64,000 bases of DNA from contig CAVZHA010000027.1 in NCBI GenBank assembly GCA_963774945.1, positions 868,001-932,000 of the forward strand, given 5' to 3'. Below are positions 42,843 to 52,920 of the stretch, piece after piece. The notes below the pieces were generated by a model that saw nothing but the letters and a program-made list of their open reading frames with translations, was not told the origin of the DNA and did no database searches. Every line of letters starts with the position of its first letter. Within the stretch, counting starts at the first letter, position 1. The translations under genes were made by a program, and so were the position numbers. The DNA comes from Trebonia sp963774945 (GTDB lineage Bacteria; Actinomycetota; Actinomycetes; Streptosporangiales; Streptosporangiaceae).

Positions 42843-43514
42843 ATGACCAAGGTCAATTGCCTGCCGGTGTACGTCCTGATCGACACGTCGCAGTCGATGT
42901 CAGCGTTTGAGAGCATGTTGAACACGGGGATCGAGACGCTCTACGACGAGCTCGTCACCAGCCCGCGCATCTCGGATTTCGCTTACGTGTCGATCATCAG
43001 CTTCAACACCGACGCCGAGGTCGTCATGCAGATGACGGATCTGCAGTCGATGACCGCGCTGCCGCAGGTGAAGTGCGGTGGATCGACCTATTTCAACGCG
43101 GCGATCGAGCTGCTGCGGCAGCGACTCGACCAGGACGTGCCGTCGCTGAAGAACGCTGGCCGCCAGGTGCTGCGGCCGGTTGCGTTCCTGCTGACCGACG
43201 GCGTGCCCACGGACAAGACCGGGCGGCGCGCGAGCGACGAGTGGCGGCCGGACTACCAGGCGCTGGTCAGCCAGTCGTATCCGAACCACCCGAACGTCGT
43301 GCCGTTTGGCTACGGCCAGGCGCCGCCCCAGTTCCTGACCGACGTCGCCACCATCCCCAACACGGCCTTCCTGGCGACCGACAACACCAAGGGCGCACTC
43401 GAGAAGGTCATCCCCGCGCTGCTCAACACCCTGATCGCGTCGGCCGGCCACAACGACCTGAGCGTGCCGGCCGAGGTGGACGGCTTCATCCGGGTGGCAA
43501 GCGACATCCTCTAG
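42843..43514 (+). CDS. TerY-like von Willebrand factor A protein
   Basis: A 223-residue cytoplasmic VWA domain with an intact MIDAS: DTSQSMS (14-20), Thr in KCGGSTYFN and Asp in FLLTDGVPTD. It aligns in layout with TerY1 of tellurium-resistance-associated systems. GGGGGAGAA precedes ATG 42843. It is the last gene of the cluster and likely the scaffold that the kinase and phosphatase act on. Confidence 0.8.
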   Translation: MTKVNCLPVYVLIDTSQSMSAFESMLNTGIETLYDELVTSPRISDFAYVSIISFNTDAEVVMQMTDLQSMTALPQVKCGGSTYFNAAIELLRQRLDQDVPSLKNAGRQVLRPVAFLLTDGVPTDKTGRRASDEWRPDYQALVSQSYPNHPNVVPFGYGQAPPQFLTDVATIPNTAFLATDNTKGALEKVIPALLNTLIASAGHNDLSVPAEVDGFIRVASDIL

Positions 43515-43576
43515 CGGCAGGACACGGCGGAGCCGCCACCTAGCGTCGCATTTCCGATCGAGATAGCGTTGGCCGG

Positions 43577-44608
43577 GTGCGGCAGCTGACTTACGAACAG
43601 GCCGGCGTCGTGCGCTGGCGCGAGGTGCCCGACCCGGTGCTGGCCGATCCGGCCGGCGCGCTGGTCGCGCCGCTGGCGGTGGCGCGGTGCGACCTGGATC
43701 TCCCGATGGCCGCGCAGGGGCTGTTCCCCGGACCGTTCGGGGTCGGGCACGAGACCGTGGCCGAGGTCGTCGCGGTCGGCCCCGAGGTCACCCGGGTCCG
43801 CGTCGGGCAGCGGGTGCTTGTCCCCTACCAGGTCTCCTGCGGCGCGTGCGTCGCCTGCCGCGATCGCCGCTACGGCGCCTGCCACACCTACCGGGCCCAG
43901 GTCGGCGGGGCGTTCGGCTTCGGCCCGGCCGGCGGTGGCCACGGCGGCGGGGTGTCCGACCTGCTGCCGGTGCCCGCCGCCGATCACCTGCTGGTCCCGG
44001 TCCCGGACGGCATCGCCCCGGAGGTGCTGTGCACGCTGGTCGACAACGGCGTCGACGGCTACCGCACGGTCGCGGGGCCGCTCGCGGCCGCGCCGGGGGC
44101 GGACGTCCTGGTGGTCGGCGGGGCGGCGTCCTCAGTCGGGCTGTACGCGGTCGCGGCCGCGGTCGCGCTCGGATCGCGGCGGGTCCGCTACATCGACGCC
44201 GACGCCGCCCAGTGCGAGGCCGCCGCCCGGCTCGGCGCCGACCCGGAGCTGCACCAGGGCCCGTGGCCGCGCTCGTTCGAGCGGGCGGCGGTGACGGTCG
44301 AGAACACGATGGCGACCGACGGCCTCGCGTGCACGCTGCGCTCGACCGATGACTACGGATACTGCACGTCGGTCGCGATCCACTTCGCCGAGACGACCCC
44401 GCTGCCGCTGCTTCACATGTACACCAAGGGCATCACGCTGCACGTGTCGCGGGCGGACTCGCGCCGCTTCCTGCCCGACGTGATCGATCTGGTCTCGGCC
44501 GGGCGGCTCGACCCGAGCCTGATCCCGACCCAGGTGGTGAGCTGGGACGACGCCGAGGACGCATGGCTCAAGCCGGCCGTCAAGCTCGTCGTCACCCGCT
44601 CCGCTTAG
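43577..44608 (+). CDS. Zinc-type alcohol dehydrogenase-like protein
   Basis: A 343-residue MDR enzyme with the structural-zinc Cys set (PYQVSCGACVACRDRRYGAC) and GVGHE around the catalytic zinc. The catalytic Cys is probably in VARCDLDLP. The nucleotide-binding loop is VLVVGGAASSVGLYAVA, short of a classical GxGxxG. GTG 43577. Its stop overlaps the operator of the next gene. May oxidise an alcohol or aldehyde formed in the neighbouring catabolic unit. Confidence 0.75.
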   Translation: MRQLTYEQAGVVRWREVPDPVLADPAGALVAPLAVARCDLDLPMAAQGLFPGPFGVGHETVAEVVAVGPEVTRVRVGQRVLVPYQVSCGACVACRDRRYGACHTYRAQVGGAFGFGPAGGGHGGGVSDLLPVPAADHLLVPVPDGIAPEVLCTLVDNGVDGYRTVAGPLAAAPGADVLVVGGAASSVGLYAVAAAVALGSRRVRYIDADAAQCEAAARLGADPELHQGPWPRSFERAAVTVENTMATDGLACTLRSTDDYGYCTSVAIHFAETTPLPLLHMYTKGITLHVSRADSRRFLPDVIDLVSAGRLDPSLIPTQVVSWDDAEDAWLKPAVKLVVTRSA

Positions 44609-44647
44609 GCAACATCGGTTGCCTCCCAGGCAATCTCGGGATAGCGT
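44607..44647 (+). promoter_or_regulatory. Operator and leaderless promoter of the XRE-cupin gene
   Basis: GTTGCCT-CCC-AGGCAAT (44618-44634) overlaps a -35 box TTGCCT (44619-44624); 17 bases later is the -10 box TAGCGT (44642-44647), and ATG 44656 follows 8 bases on. A further half-site AGGCAAC (44607-44613) forms a second inverted repeat with GTTGCCT. The same structure is found at 46255. Confidence 0.75.
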
Positions 44648-44655
44648 ACCGGTCT

Positions 44656-45231
44656 ATGGAGGATGCTCTGCGAGTCAGCGCGCTCGGCGACCGGCTGCGC
44701 TCCGCCCGCGAGGCCCGCGGCCTGACCCTGGACCAGCTGTCCGCGTCGACCGGGATCTCGAAGGCGCATCTGTCCCGGCTTGAGTCGGGGGCGCGCCAGC
44801 CCTCGGTCGGCATATTGGTCGAGCTGGCGGGCGCGCTCGGGACCCGGGTCGGCACGCTGCTTGGCGAGGACACGGGCGGCGCCCCGCTGGCGACGTTCGC
44901 GCCCGACGCGCCCCGGCACACCGCGGCCGGGCTGCAGATCGCGTCGAGCAGCGGCTTCCCCGACTCGCAGGCGCTCGACGTGCTGCGGGTGCACGTGCCC
45001 GCCGACCGCCCGCCGTCGGCCCCGGTCCGCCATCGCGGCGAGGAGTGGATCTACGTGCTCCGAGGCGCGCTCGACCTGGAGTTCGACGGCATGCTGTACG
45101 CGCTCGGGACCGACATGGCGGCGCACTTTGACGCGACCCGCCCGCACCGGCTGTCGGCCGGACACGGCGACGCCGAGCTGCTGATCGTCAACGCCGATCC
45201 CCGTCCCGGCCTCACCCCCGTCGCGCACTGA
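44656..45231 (+). CDS. XRE-family regulator with cupin domain
   Basis: A 191-residue regulator. The helix-turn-helix is LRSAREARGLTLDQLSASTG and SKAHLSRLESGARQPS; the C-terminal cupin has HRGEEWIYVLRGALDLEFDG and RPHRLSAGHGDAELL. This PuuR-like design senses a small metabolite in the cupin. It probably binds the GTTGCCT/AGGCAAC site in its own promoter and the one before the M24 gene. Almost leaderless. Confidence 0.85.
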   Translation: MEDALRVSALGDRLRSAREARGLTLDQLSASTGISKAHLSRLESGARQPSVGILVELAGALGTRVGTLLGEDTGGAPLATFAPDAPRHTAAGLQIASSSGFPDSQALDVLRVHVPADRPPSAPVRHRGEEWIYVLRGALDLEFDGMLYALGTDMAAHFDATRPHRLSAGHGDAELLIVNADPRPGLTPVAH

Positions 45232-45242
45232 CGGCGGAGCGC

Positions 45243-46187
45243 ATGCTCGAGCTGGTGGTCCGCTCCGCGCAGACCGTCGCGACCGATGTCATCAGCCTGG
45301 AGCTGGCCCATCCGGACGGAACGCCGCTGCCGGAGTGGACGCCCGGCGCCCACCTCGACCTGCACCTGCCGTCCGGCCTGGTCCGGTCGTACTCGCTGCA
45401 CGGCGACCACCGCGACCGCGGCGCTTATCAAGTGGCGGTGCTGAACGTGCCCGACGGCCGGGGCGGCTCGGCCGAGCTGCACCGGATCGCGGCGGCCGGG
45501 ACGGCGGTCAGCGCGAGCGCGCCCCGCAACGCGTTCGCCCTGGCGCCGGCGAGCCACTACCTGTTCCTGGCGGGCGGCATCGGGGTCACCCCGCTGCTGG
45601 CGATGGCGCGCGAGGTCGCCCGGCGGGAGACGCCGTGGACGTTCGTCTACGGCGGCAGAAGCCGGGACCGGATGGCGTTCCTCGACGCCCTGGCCGCCCT
45701 GCCGGGCGGCCGGCTGCAGATCATCCCCCAAGACGAGGCGGGCCTGCCGGATCTCGAGTCGGCCTTCGCGGCGCTGCCGCCGGGCGCGGCGGCCTACTGC
45801 TGCGGCCCGGCCCCGATGCTGGCGGCGGCGCAGGCGGCGGGCGGCCGGACCCGGCCCGACGTCCCCGTCCGGCTCGAGCGTTTCGCGGCCGCGCCGACCG
45901 AACGCGATCCGGGCGCGGACACCGGCTTCGAGGTCGAGCTGGCCCGCTCGGACATCACCGTGACCGTCCCGGCCGGCGTCTCGATCCTCGACGCGGTGCG
46001 GGCCAGGATTCCCGGCGTGATGAGCTCGTGCGAGCAGGGCATCTGCAGCTCGTGCGAGACTGCGGTGCTGGCCGGGGTCCCCGATCACCGCGACTCGGTG
46101 CTGACCGCCAAGGAGCACGCGGCCAACGACTACATGATGATCTGCGTCTCCAGGGCGCTGACCCCGCGGCTGGTCCTCGACCTGTGA
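45243..46187 (+). CDS. Oxygenase reductase: FNR-like with C-terminal 2Fe-2S ferredoxin
   Basis: A 314-residue electron-transfer protein of the vanillate demethylase reductase (PDR) type. Flavin motif LVRSYSLHG (RxYSL), NAD motif LFLAGGIGVTPLLAMA, and plant-type iron-sulfur ligands SSCEQGICSSCETAVL with the distant Cys in MMICVSRA. It would pass electrons from NADH to a Rieske oxygenase, but no oxygenase subunit lies in the window. Follows the XRE-cupin gene by 11 bases. Confidence 0.85.
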   Translation: MLELVVRSAQTVATDVISLELAHPDGTPLPEWTPGAHLDLHLPSGLVRSYSLHGDHRDRGAYQVAVLNVPDGRGGSAELHRIAAAGTAVSASAPRNAFALAPASHYLFLAGGIGVTPLLAMAREVARRETPWTFVYGGRSRDRMAFLDALAALPGGRLQIIPQDEAGLPDLESAFAALPPGAAAYCCGPAPMLAAAQAAGGRTRPDVPVRLERFAAAPTERDPGADTGFEVELARSDITVTVPAGVSILDAVRARIPGVMSSCEQGICSSCETAVLAGVPDHRDSVLTAKEHAANDYMMICVSRALTPRLVLDL

Positions 46188-46254
46188 CCCCGCCCCCTGT
46201 CCCCCGCCCGCTAACCCCGCCCGCGTGACGGGCGCGTAAATTCTGACAACTAAC

Positions 46255-46284
46255 GTTGCCTCTCAGGCAACCAGAGGTTAGCGT
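46255..46284 (+). promoter_or_regulatory. Second operator/promoter of the same type
   Basis: GTTGCCT-CTC-AGGCAAC (46255-46271), a perfect palindrome, overlaps -35 TTGCCT (46256-46261); 17 bases later is -10 TAGCGT (46279-46284) and ATG 46291 comes 6 bases after that. Operator, spacing and both boxes match the site at 44607-44647. Confidence 0.8.
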
Positions 46285-46290
46285 CGAACC

Positions 46291-46974
46291 ATGACTACTC
46301 CGATTGACTACGAGGCAACCGGGCCCAACTACGCCGTCGACAAGCTGCTCGACGTCCGCGCGCGGGTGCACCAGGCGATCGCCGCGGTGTCCGCCAAGAT
46401 CGCCCCCGGCATGGTCGAGGAGGACGCGGTCGCGATGGCGCGCGGGATCCTGGGCGACCTGGGGATGCGCAAGGGCTGGCACCGGGTCATCGTCCGGTTC
46501 GGCCCCAACACCACCAAGGACTTCATGGCCGACTCGGAGCCGGGGGTGGTCCTCGGCTCCCACGACATCTTCTTCCTCGACATCGGGCCGGTCTACGGCG
46601 ATACCGAGGGCGACGCCGGCCAGACGTTCGTCTTCGGCGACGACCCCGAGCACCACAAGGCCGCCCGCGACGTGCGCGCGCTCTGGGACGACGTCCGCGA
46701 GCAGTGGTTCGGCCACGGCCTGACCGGTCCCGCGCTCTACGACTACGCCGGGACGCGGGCCAAGGAACTGGGCTGGGAGCTCAACCTCGACCTGTCCGGC
46801 CATCGGCTGGGGGATTTCCCGCACGAGGCGCACTACGACGGCTCGCTGGCCGAGGCCGACATCCGGCCCAACCCCAACCTGTGGGTGCTCGAGATGGCGA
46901 TCAGGCACCCGACCCGACCGTTCGGCGCGTTCTACGAGGACCTGCTGCTCGAGGACCAGTCGTTCGCCAGCTGA
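46291..46974 (+). CDS. M24-fold hydrolase, paralog of the one at 27361
   Basis: A 227-residue stand-alone creatinase/aminopeptidase-fold domain with all five metal ligands: Asp in FLDIGPVY, Asp in EGDAGQTF, His in SGHRLGDF, Glu in WVLEMAI and Glu in GAFYEDLL. It shares GHxxGdFPHE and FGxFYEdLL with the protein at 27361. Leaderless start at ATG 46291 behind the XRE-cupin operator. The position ahead of an amino acid permease suggests cleavage of an imported C-N (or similar) bond; substrate unknown. Confidence 0.8.
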   Translation: MTTPIDYEATGPNYAVDKLLDVRARVHQAIAAVSAKIAPGMVEEDAVAMARGILGDLGMRKGWHRVIVRFGPNTTKDFMADSEPGVVLGSHDIFFLDIGPVYGDTEGDAGQTFVFGDDPEHHKAARDVRALWDDVREQWFGHGLTGPALYDYAGTRAKELGWELNLDLSGHRLGDFPHEAHYDGSLAEADIRPNPNLWVLEMAIRHPTRPFGAFYEDLLLEDQSFAS

Positions 46975-46989
46975 CGCGGGAGGCCCGGG

Positions 46990-47915
46990 ATGCTCGCTTC
47001 GCTGCACATCTACCCGCTCAAGGGCGGCCGCGCGGTCGACCTCGACCGGGCGGCGGTCGAGCCCTGGGGACTGGCGGGCGACCGCCGCTGGCTCCTGGTC
47101 GACGCCGACGCCCAGTTCATGAGCCAGCGGAAGCATCCGGCCCTCGCCCGCGTGGTCGTCATCCCCGGCCCGGGCACCGACATCACCGTCTCCTGCGACG
47201 GCTACCCGGCGCAGCTAGTCGCGGCCCCGGACGAGTCGGCCGAGCTGCTCAAGGTGACCGTGTGGCGGTCCACCGTGCTGGCGGCCGCGGCCGGCGACCG
47301 GGCCGACGCCTGGTTCTCCGCTTACCTCGGCCAGCCGGTCCGGCTGGTCTACCTGGACGACCCGACCAGACGCGCGGTCGACCCCGCGTACGGCCCGACG
47401 GCGACACCGTCAGCTTCGCCGACGGCTACCCGCTGCTGCTCACCAGCACCGCATCCCTCGACCAGCTCAACCAATGGCTGACCGCGGCCGGCCACCAGCC
47501 CGTGCCGATGAACCGGTTCCGCCCCAACGTGGTCGTGTCCGGCGGCCCGTCGTGGGCCGAGGACCGCTGGCGCCGTATCCGGATCGGCGAAGTCCCCTTC
47601 CGCGTCGCCAAGCCGTGCGGCCGGTGCGTGGTCACCACCACCGACCAGGCCACCGGCGGACGCGGCTCGCAGCCGCTGGCAATGCTCGGGGCCCGCCGCC
47701 GGTTCGGCAAAAGCCTCGTATTCGGGCAGAATCTCATCCCCGACTCCCCCGGCCGTATTCGAGTCGGCGACCCAATAGAGATCATTTTATTTCGTCGTAA
47801 CATAAACCAGCCAAGACTTAACACGCGACCCATTGTCCCCAGTATTTTCTCCAGAGACAATTTAAATACGGGCGCAGAATTGCTCCCCGTATTACCTCGG
47901 AGAAAGGACCGGTAA
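46990..47915 (+). CDS. MOSC-domain protein, one frameshift
   Basis: A YcbX-like protein with an N-terminal MOSC_N barrel (LHIYPLKGGRAVDLDRA, GDRRWLLVDADAQFMSQR) and a MOSC domain with the expected Cys (FRVAKPCGRCVVTTTD). These bind molybdenum cofactor and reduce N-hydroxylated compounds, or act as sulfur carriers. A single missing base near 47395 splits the chain. GGGAGG precedes ATG 46990. The natural end is probably near 47790; the AT-rich tail to 47915 looks like read-through. Confidence 0.75.
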
Positions 47916-49562
47916 ATGGCCGTCGCTCCCGTTAAAGATGCCCCGGTAAAAACCGGGCTAAGAACCGGCGCACTCGGATTCCCGGCGCTGCTGGCCCAGT
48001 CGGTGGCCCTGATATCCCCGACGATGACCGCCGTACTCATCATCCCGCTCGCCTTTTCAAACGCGGGCGAGGGGACCTGGCTGGCGTATTTGTTCGGCAC
48101 CGTGATGCTGCTGTTCGTGGTGCTGTGCCTGAACCAGTTCACCAAGCGGTCGGCCGCGCCGGGCGCGATGTACACCTACACCGCCCGCGGTCTCGGCCCC
48201 GCCACCGGCGTGATCTCGGGCTGGACGCTGCTGTGGTGCTACCTGTTCATCGGCACCGCCGGGCTGACCGGGTTCGCCATCTTCTGCCAGCAGTTCCTCG
48301 ACGCGCTCGGCGCCACCATCACCATTCCGCCCGACATCTTCTTCGCGATCAGCGCCGTGACCTGCTGGTACATCGCCTACAAGGACATCAGGATCTCGTC
48401 GCTGATCACGCTCGCGTTCGAGGGCATCTCGGTCACGCTCATCCTCGCGCTGGCGGCGGTGGTGCTGTTCAAGCACGGCTTCACCGTCGACACCGACCAG
48501 CTCAAGCTCAAGGGCGTCACCCCGCACGGGATGAGCCTGGCCGTCGTCGCCTGCATCTTCAGCCTGGTCGGGTTCGAGAGCGCGACCGCGCTCAGCGGCG
48601 AGGCCAGGAACCCGCTCCGCACGGTGCCCCGCGCGGTGATCTGGTCGCTGATCATCACCGGTTCCTTCATGATCATCATGGGCTACGTCGAGGTGTTCGG
48701 CACCCGGCACTACGGCACCCCGCTGAGCGCCATCACCGCCCCGCTGACCGTGCTGTCCGGCCTCTACGACGTCACGTTCTTCAAGGCGCCGATCGCGCTC
48801 GGCGCGATGATCAGCTTCTTCTCGCTCTCGCTGTCGTGCCTGAACGCGGGCGCGCGGATCCTCTACCCGATGGGCGAGCACCAGGTCTTCCCGCACCAGC
48901 TCGGCCGGGCGCACCCGAGGAACGGCACCCCGCACGTGGCGCTCACCGTCTACATCGTGATCATGCTCGCGATCCCGGTCACGCTCGAGTTCTTCACCAA
49001 CCCGGTGACCACGTTCGGCGACGCCGGCACGCTGGCCGCGTTCGGGTTCCTGCTGGCCTACTTCCTGATCACCATCGCGGCCCCGGTCTACCTGCACCGC
49101 CGGGGCGAACTGCGGGCCCGGCACGTGGTCATCGCGGTGATCGCGTGCCTGTGCCTGCTGGTGCCGACCGAGGGCAGCTTCTACCCGGTGCCGCCGTTCC
49201 CGGTCAACATCTTCCCCTATCTGTTCGCCGCCTACATCGCGGCCGGCGGCAGCTGGCTGTTCATCCTCAGCCGCCGGAGGCGCGGCATCCTGGCCGAGAT
49301 CGAGGCCGATCTCGAGCACGTCGCTCGAGGCCCACGAGCAACGGAGCTGAGCAGAGTCATCCACGGTCCGTTCGGAACAGAAGAATTTGAAGTCAAAATC
49401 GTGTATCGAACGGACCGTGGTTTCACCAATAAGCTGAGCTCCGGCGTTCCGGGGCGACGGTCGGCGATAGCTCGGCCGCCGCCATTTCGCCGCGGCCGCG
49501 TCGAGGTAGCGCTGGCGCTGGAAGCTGGCGAACAGCACCGCCCGCTCCGCCCGCAGGCTTAG
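47916..49562 (+). CDS. APC-family amino acid/amine permease
   Basis: A transporter with about 12 membrane helices. The APC motifs are GALGFPALLAQSVALISPTM in helix 1 and LVGFESATALSGEARNPLRTVPRA after helix 6. The membrane domain ends about residue 455 and a short cytoplasmic tail to about residue 478 (49350). The last 70 residues run through an inverted repeat and look unlike protein-coding sequence, so the true stop was probably lost by an indel. Same strand as M24 and MOSC; likely imports the substrate for the unit. Confidence 0.8.
   Translation: MAVAPVKDAPVKTGLRTGALGFPALLAQSVALISPTMTAVLIIPLAFSNAGEGTWLAYLFGTVMLLFVVLCLNQFTKRSAAPGAMYTYTARGLGPATGVISGWTLLWCYLFIGTAGLTGFAIFCQQFLDALGATITIPPDIFFAISAVTCWYIAYKDIRISSLITLAFEGISVTLILALAAVVLFKHGFTVDTDQLKLKGVTPHGMSLAVVACIFSLVGFESATALSGEARNPLRTVPRAVIWSLIITGSFMIIMGYVEVFGTRHYGTPLSAITAPLTVLSGLYDVTFFKAPIALGAMISFFSLSLSCLNAGARILYPMGEHQVFPHQLGRAHPRNGTPHVALTVYIVIMLAIPVTLEFFTNPVTTFGDAGTLAAFGFLLAYFLITIAAPVYLHRRGELRARHVVIAVIACLCLLVPTEGSFYPVPPFPVNIFPYLFAAYIAAGGSWLFILSRRRRGILAEIEADLEHVARGPRATELSRVIHGPFGTEEFEVKIVYRTDRGFTNKLSSGVPGRRSAIARPPPFRRGRVEVALALEAGEQHRPLRPQA
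49361..49420. repeat. 60-base element with perfect 14-bp inverted repeats
   Basis: CCACGGTCCGTTCG (49361-49374) and CGAACGGACCGTGG (49407-49420) flank a 32-base AT-rich core. The inner word CGAACGGACCG recurs elsewhere in intergenic DNA (6450, 59803 and, with one change, 21371). It may be a terminator or a short dispersed repeat. Confidence 0.6.
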
Positions 49563-49587
49563 CCCGGGCCCGGGCCCGGGCCCGGGC
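49562..49587. repeat. GGCCCG hexamer run between convergent genes
   Basis: Four units of the self-complementary hexamer GGCCCG/CCCGGG fill the gap between the permease stop and the stop of the response regulator. It can fold as a hairpin on either strand. Confidence 0.6.
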
Positions 49588-50016
49588 TAGCGCAGGGCCG
49601 GGCCGGGGTTGGGCAGCTGGACCAGGGTCAGGAAGAAGTCGTCGATCTGCCGGATCGCCGCGATGAAGTTGCTCGAAGTCGACCGGCTTGGTCACGTACG
49701 CGTTGGCGTGCAGCTTGTAGCTGCGCAGGATGTCCTCCTCGGCCTGCGAGGTGGTCAGCATGACCACCGGGATGACGGCGAGCTCCGGGTCCTGCTTCAG
49801 CTCGGCCAGCACCTCGAGGCCGGACAGCCGCGGCAGGTTGACGTCGAGCAGGATCAGCCCCGGCCGCGGCGCGTCGGCGTAGGGGCCGGTCCTGCGCATG
49901 AACTGCAGCGCCTGCTCGCCGTCGGTCACCACGTGCAGCGGGTTGCGGATCTTGTGGAACTCGAAGGCCTCCCTGGTCATCAGGACGTCCCCCTCGTCGT
50001 CCTCCACCAGGAGCAC
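49587..50016 (-). CDS. Rcp1-like single-domain response regulator, one frameshift
   Basis: A receiver-only protein of about 143 residues. VLLVEDDEGDVLMTREAF carries the acidic pocket, GLILLDVNLPRLSG the phospho-Asp, and YVTKPVDFE the Lys. A frame change near 49668 is needed to reach the normal end, FIAAIRQIDDFFLTLVQLP and a TAG at 49587. It follows the CHASE3 kinase by 25 bases, as Rcp1-type regulators follow phytochrome-like kinases. The start near GTG 50016 is uncertain. Confidence 0.75.
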
Positions 50017-50041
50017 GTCGACCGGCGTGCCGCCATCCCGG

Positions 50042-51615
<1,574 letters not shown>

Positions 51616-51619
<4 letters not shown>

Positions 51620-52801
51620 GCGCGGCTGAGCGCGAGGATCGCGATGTCGTCGTCGAGGTCGCCGCTGTTGAGGTCGCGCACCTGGTCGATCAGCCGGTCG
51701 AGCAGCGCATCGTCGCTGGACCCCGCCGAGGCTCGAACGGCGGCACGCCCAGCGCGTCTCGCACCAGCTCGATCAGGCCCTCGCTGCCGAGCCGGAACGG
51801 TCCCTTGGCGATCCGGCCCTCGATCAGCCCGTCGGTGTACAGCAGCAGCGACCAGCGGTCACCGAGGTCCACCTCGCGCGCGGTCCAGCGCTCGCGGTCG
51901 TTGAGCCCGGGCGGCGGGGACGCGGGGGCGGTGAGCTCGGTGATCCCGTCCGGCGTGACCAGCAGCGGCGCGGGGTGGCCGGCCAGCCGCAGCACCCCGC
52001 TGCACCGGCCAGGCGCCACCGACAGCATGCAGACGGTGGCGAACATGGCCTCGTCCTGCTGCTCGTGCTTGAGCACGAGCTGGACGGCGGAGAGCACGTC
52101 GGCCGGCGGCTGGCCGGCCAGCACCAGCGCCCGCCACGCCACCCGCAGGCAGACTCCGAGCGCGGCCTCGGCCGGGCCCCGCCCGCAGACGTCGCCGATC
52201 AGCGCGTGCACCCAGCCGTCCGGGGTCTGCACCACGTCGTAGAAGTCGCCGCCGAGCAGCCGCTGCTGTCCGCCGGCCCGGTACCGCGTCGAGACGCTCA
52301 GCCGCTTGTCGTCAAGCACCGGCGACGGCAGCAGGCCGCGCTCAAGCCGCGCGTTTTCCTCCGCGCTGAACCGGGCGACCTGCAGCTGTCGCTGGGCCTC
52401 GTCCCAGCGGCGGCGCTCCATCGCGTACCTGATCACCCGGAGCAGCAGCCTGCCGCGTCACATCGCCCTTGACCAGGTAGTCCTGCGCCCCGGCCTTGAC
52501 CGCCTGCTCGCCCAGGTACTCGTCGGCCAGACCGGTCAGCACGACCACGGCGACGTCCGGCCGCTCCCGCAGCAGCCACCGGAGGCCGTCGAGGCCCTGC
52601 GAATCCGGCAGGCCGAGGTCGAGCAGCACGCAGTCCGCGTCGCGAATCGGCTTCCTGGCGTCGGCCAGCAGCCGCGCCCGCTGCACCTCGACTCCCGCCG
52701 CCGGCCTCGCGGAGCAGTTCCTCGACCAGAAAGGCGTCGCCGTCGTCGTCCTCGACGAGCAGGACCCTTATCTGCTCCGCATCTGCTGCCATCAACACCA
52801 C
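51616..52801 (-). pseudogene. Response regulator-PP2C (RsbU/SpoIIE-type) phosphatase, three frameshifts
   Basis: A receiver fused to a SpoIIE-type phosphatase, about 390 residues. The receiver (IRVLLVEDDDGDAFLVEELL; phospho-Asp in DADCVLLDLGLPDSQG; Lys in DYLVKGDV) needs a frame change near 52700. A second near 52445 leads to the linker helix and the PP2C domain with GGDFYDVVQTPDGW, IGDVCGRGPAEA and LLYTDGLIEGR. A third near 51725 restores SDDALLDRLIDQVRDL and DDDIAILAL to the stop. Such proteins dephosphorylate anti-anti-sigma factors like the STAS protein at 56692. Confidence 0.75.
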
Positions 52802-52920
52802 TCTTGGGGGAAACGGGCGACACCTGTCGCCGCCGACACGGCGCAGACGGCTACGGAGCAGTCAGCTTAGTACTGCCGGGAACGCTCGCCGTTGTCTACC
52901 AGACAAGAACGGTCTGAAAC

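Noticed and set aside
43731..43741. Further copy of the CGAACGG-type core
   Set aside because: It lies in the coding sequence of the dehydrogenase (Gly-Pro-Phe-Gly codons), so it is probably chance.
48057..49538. 493-codon minus-strand frame, including a stretch reading FASFQRQRYLDAAAAKW
   Set aside because: Antisense to the permease. The last part (49430-49538) could be a gene remnant, but there is too little to support it.
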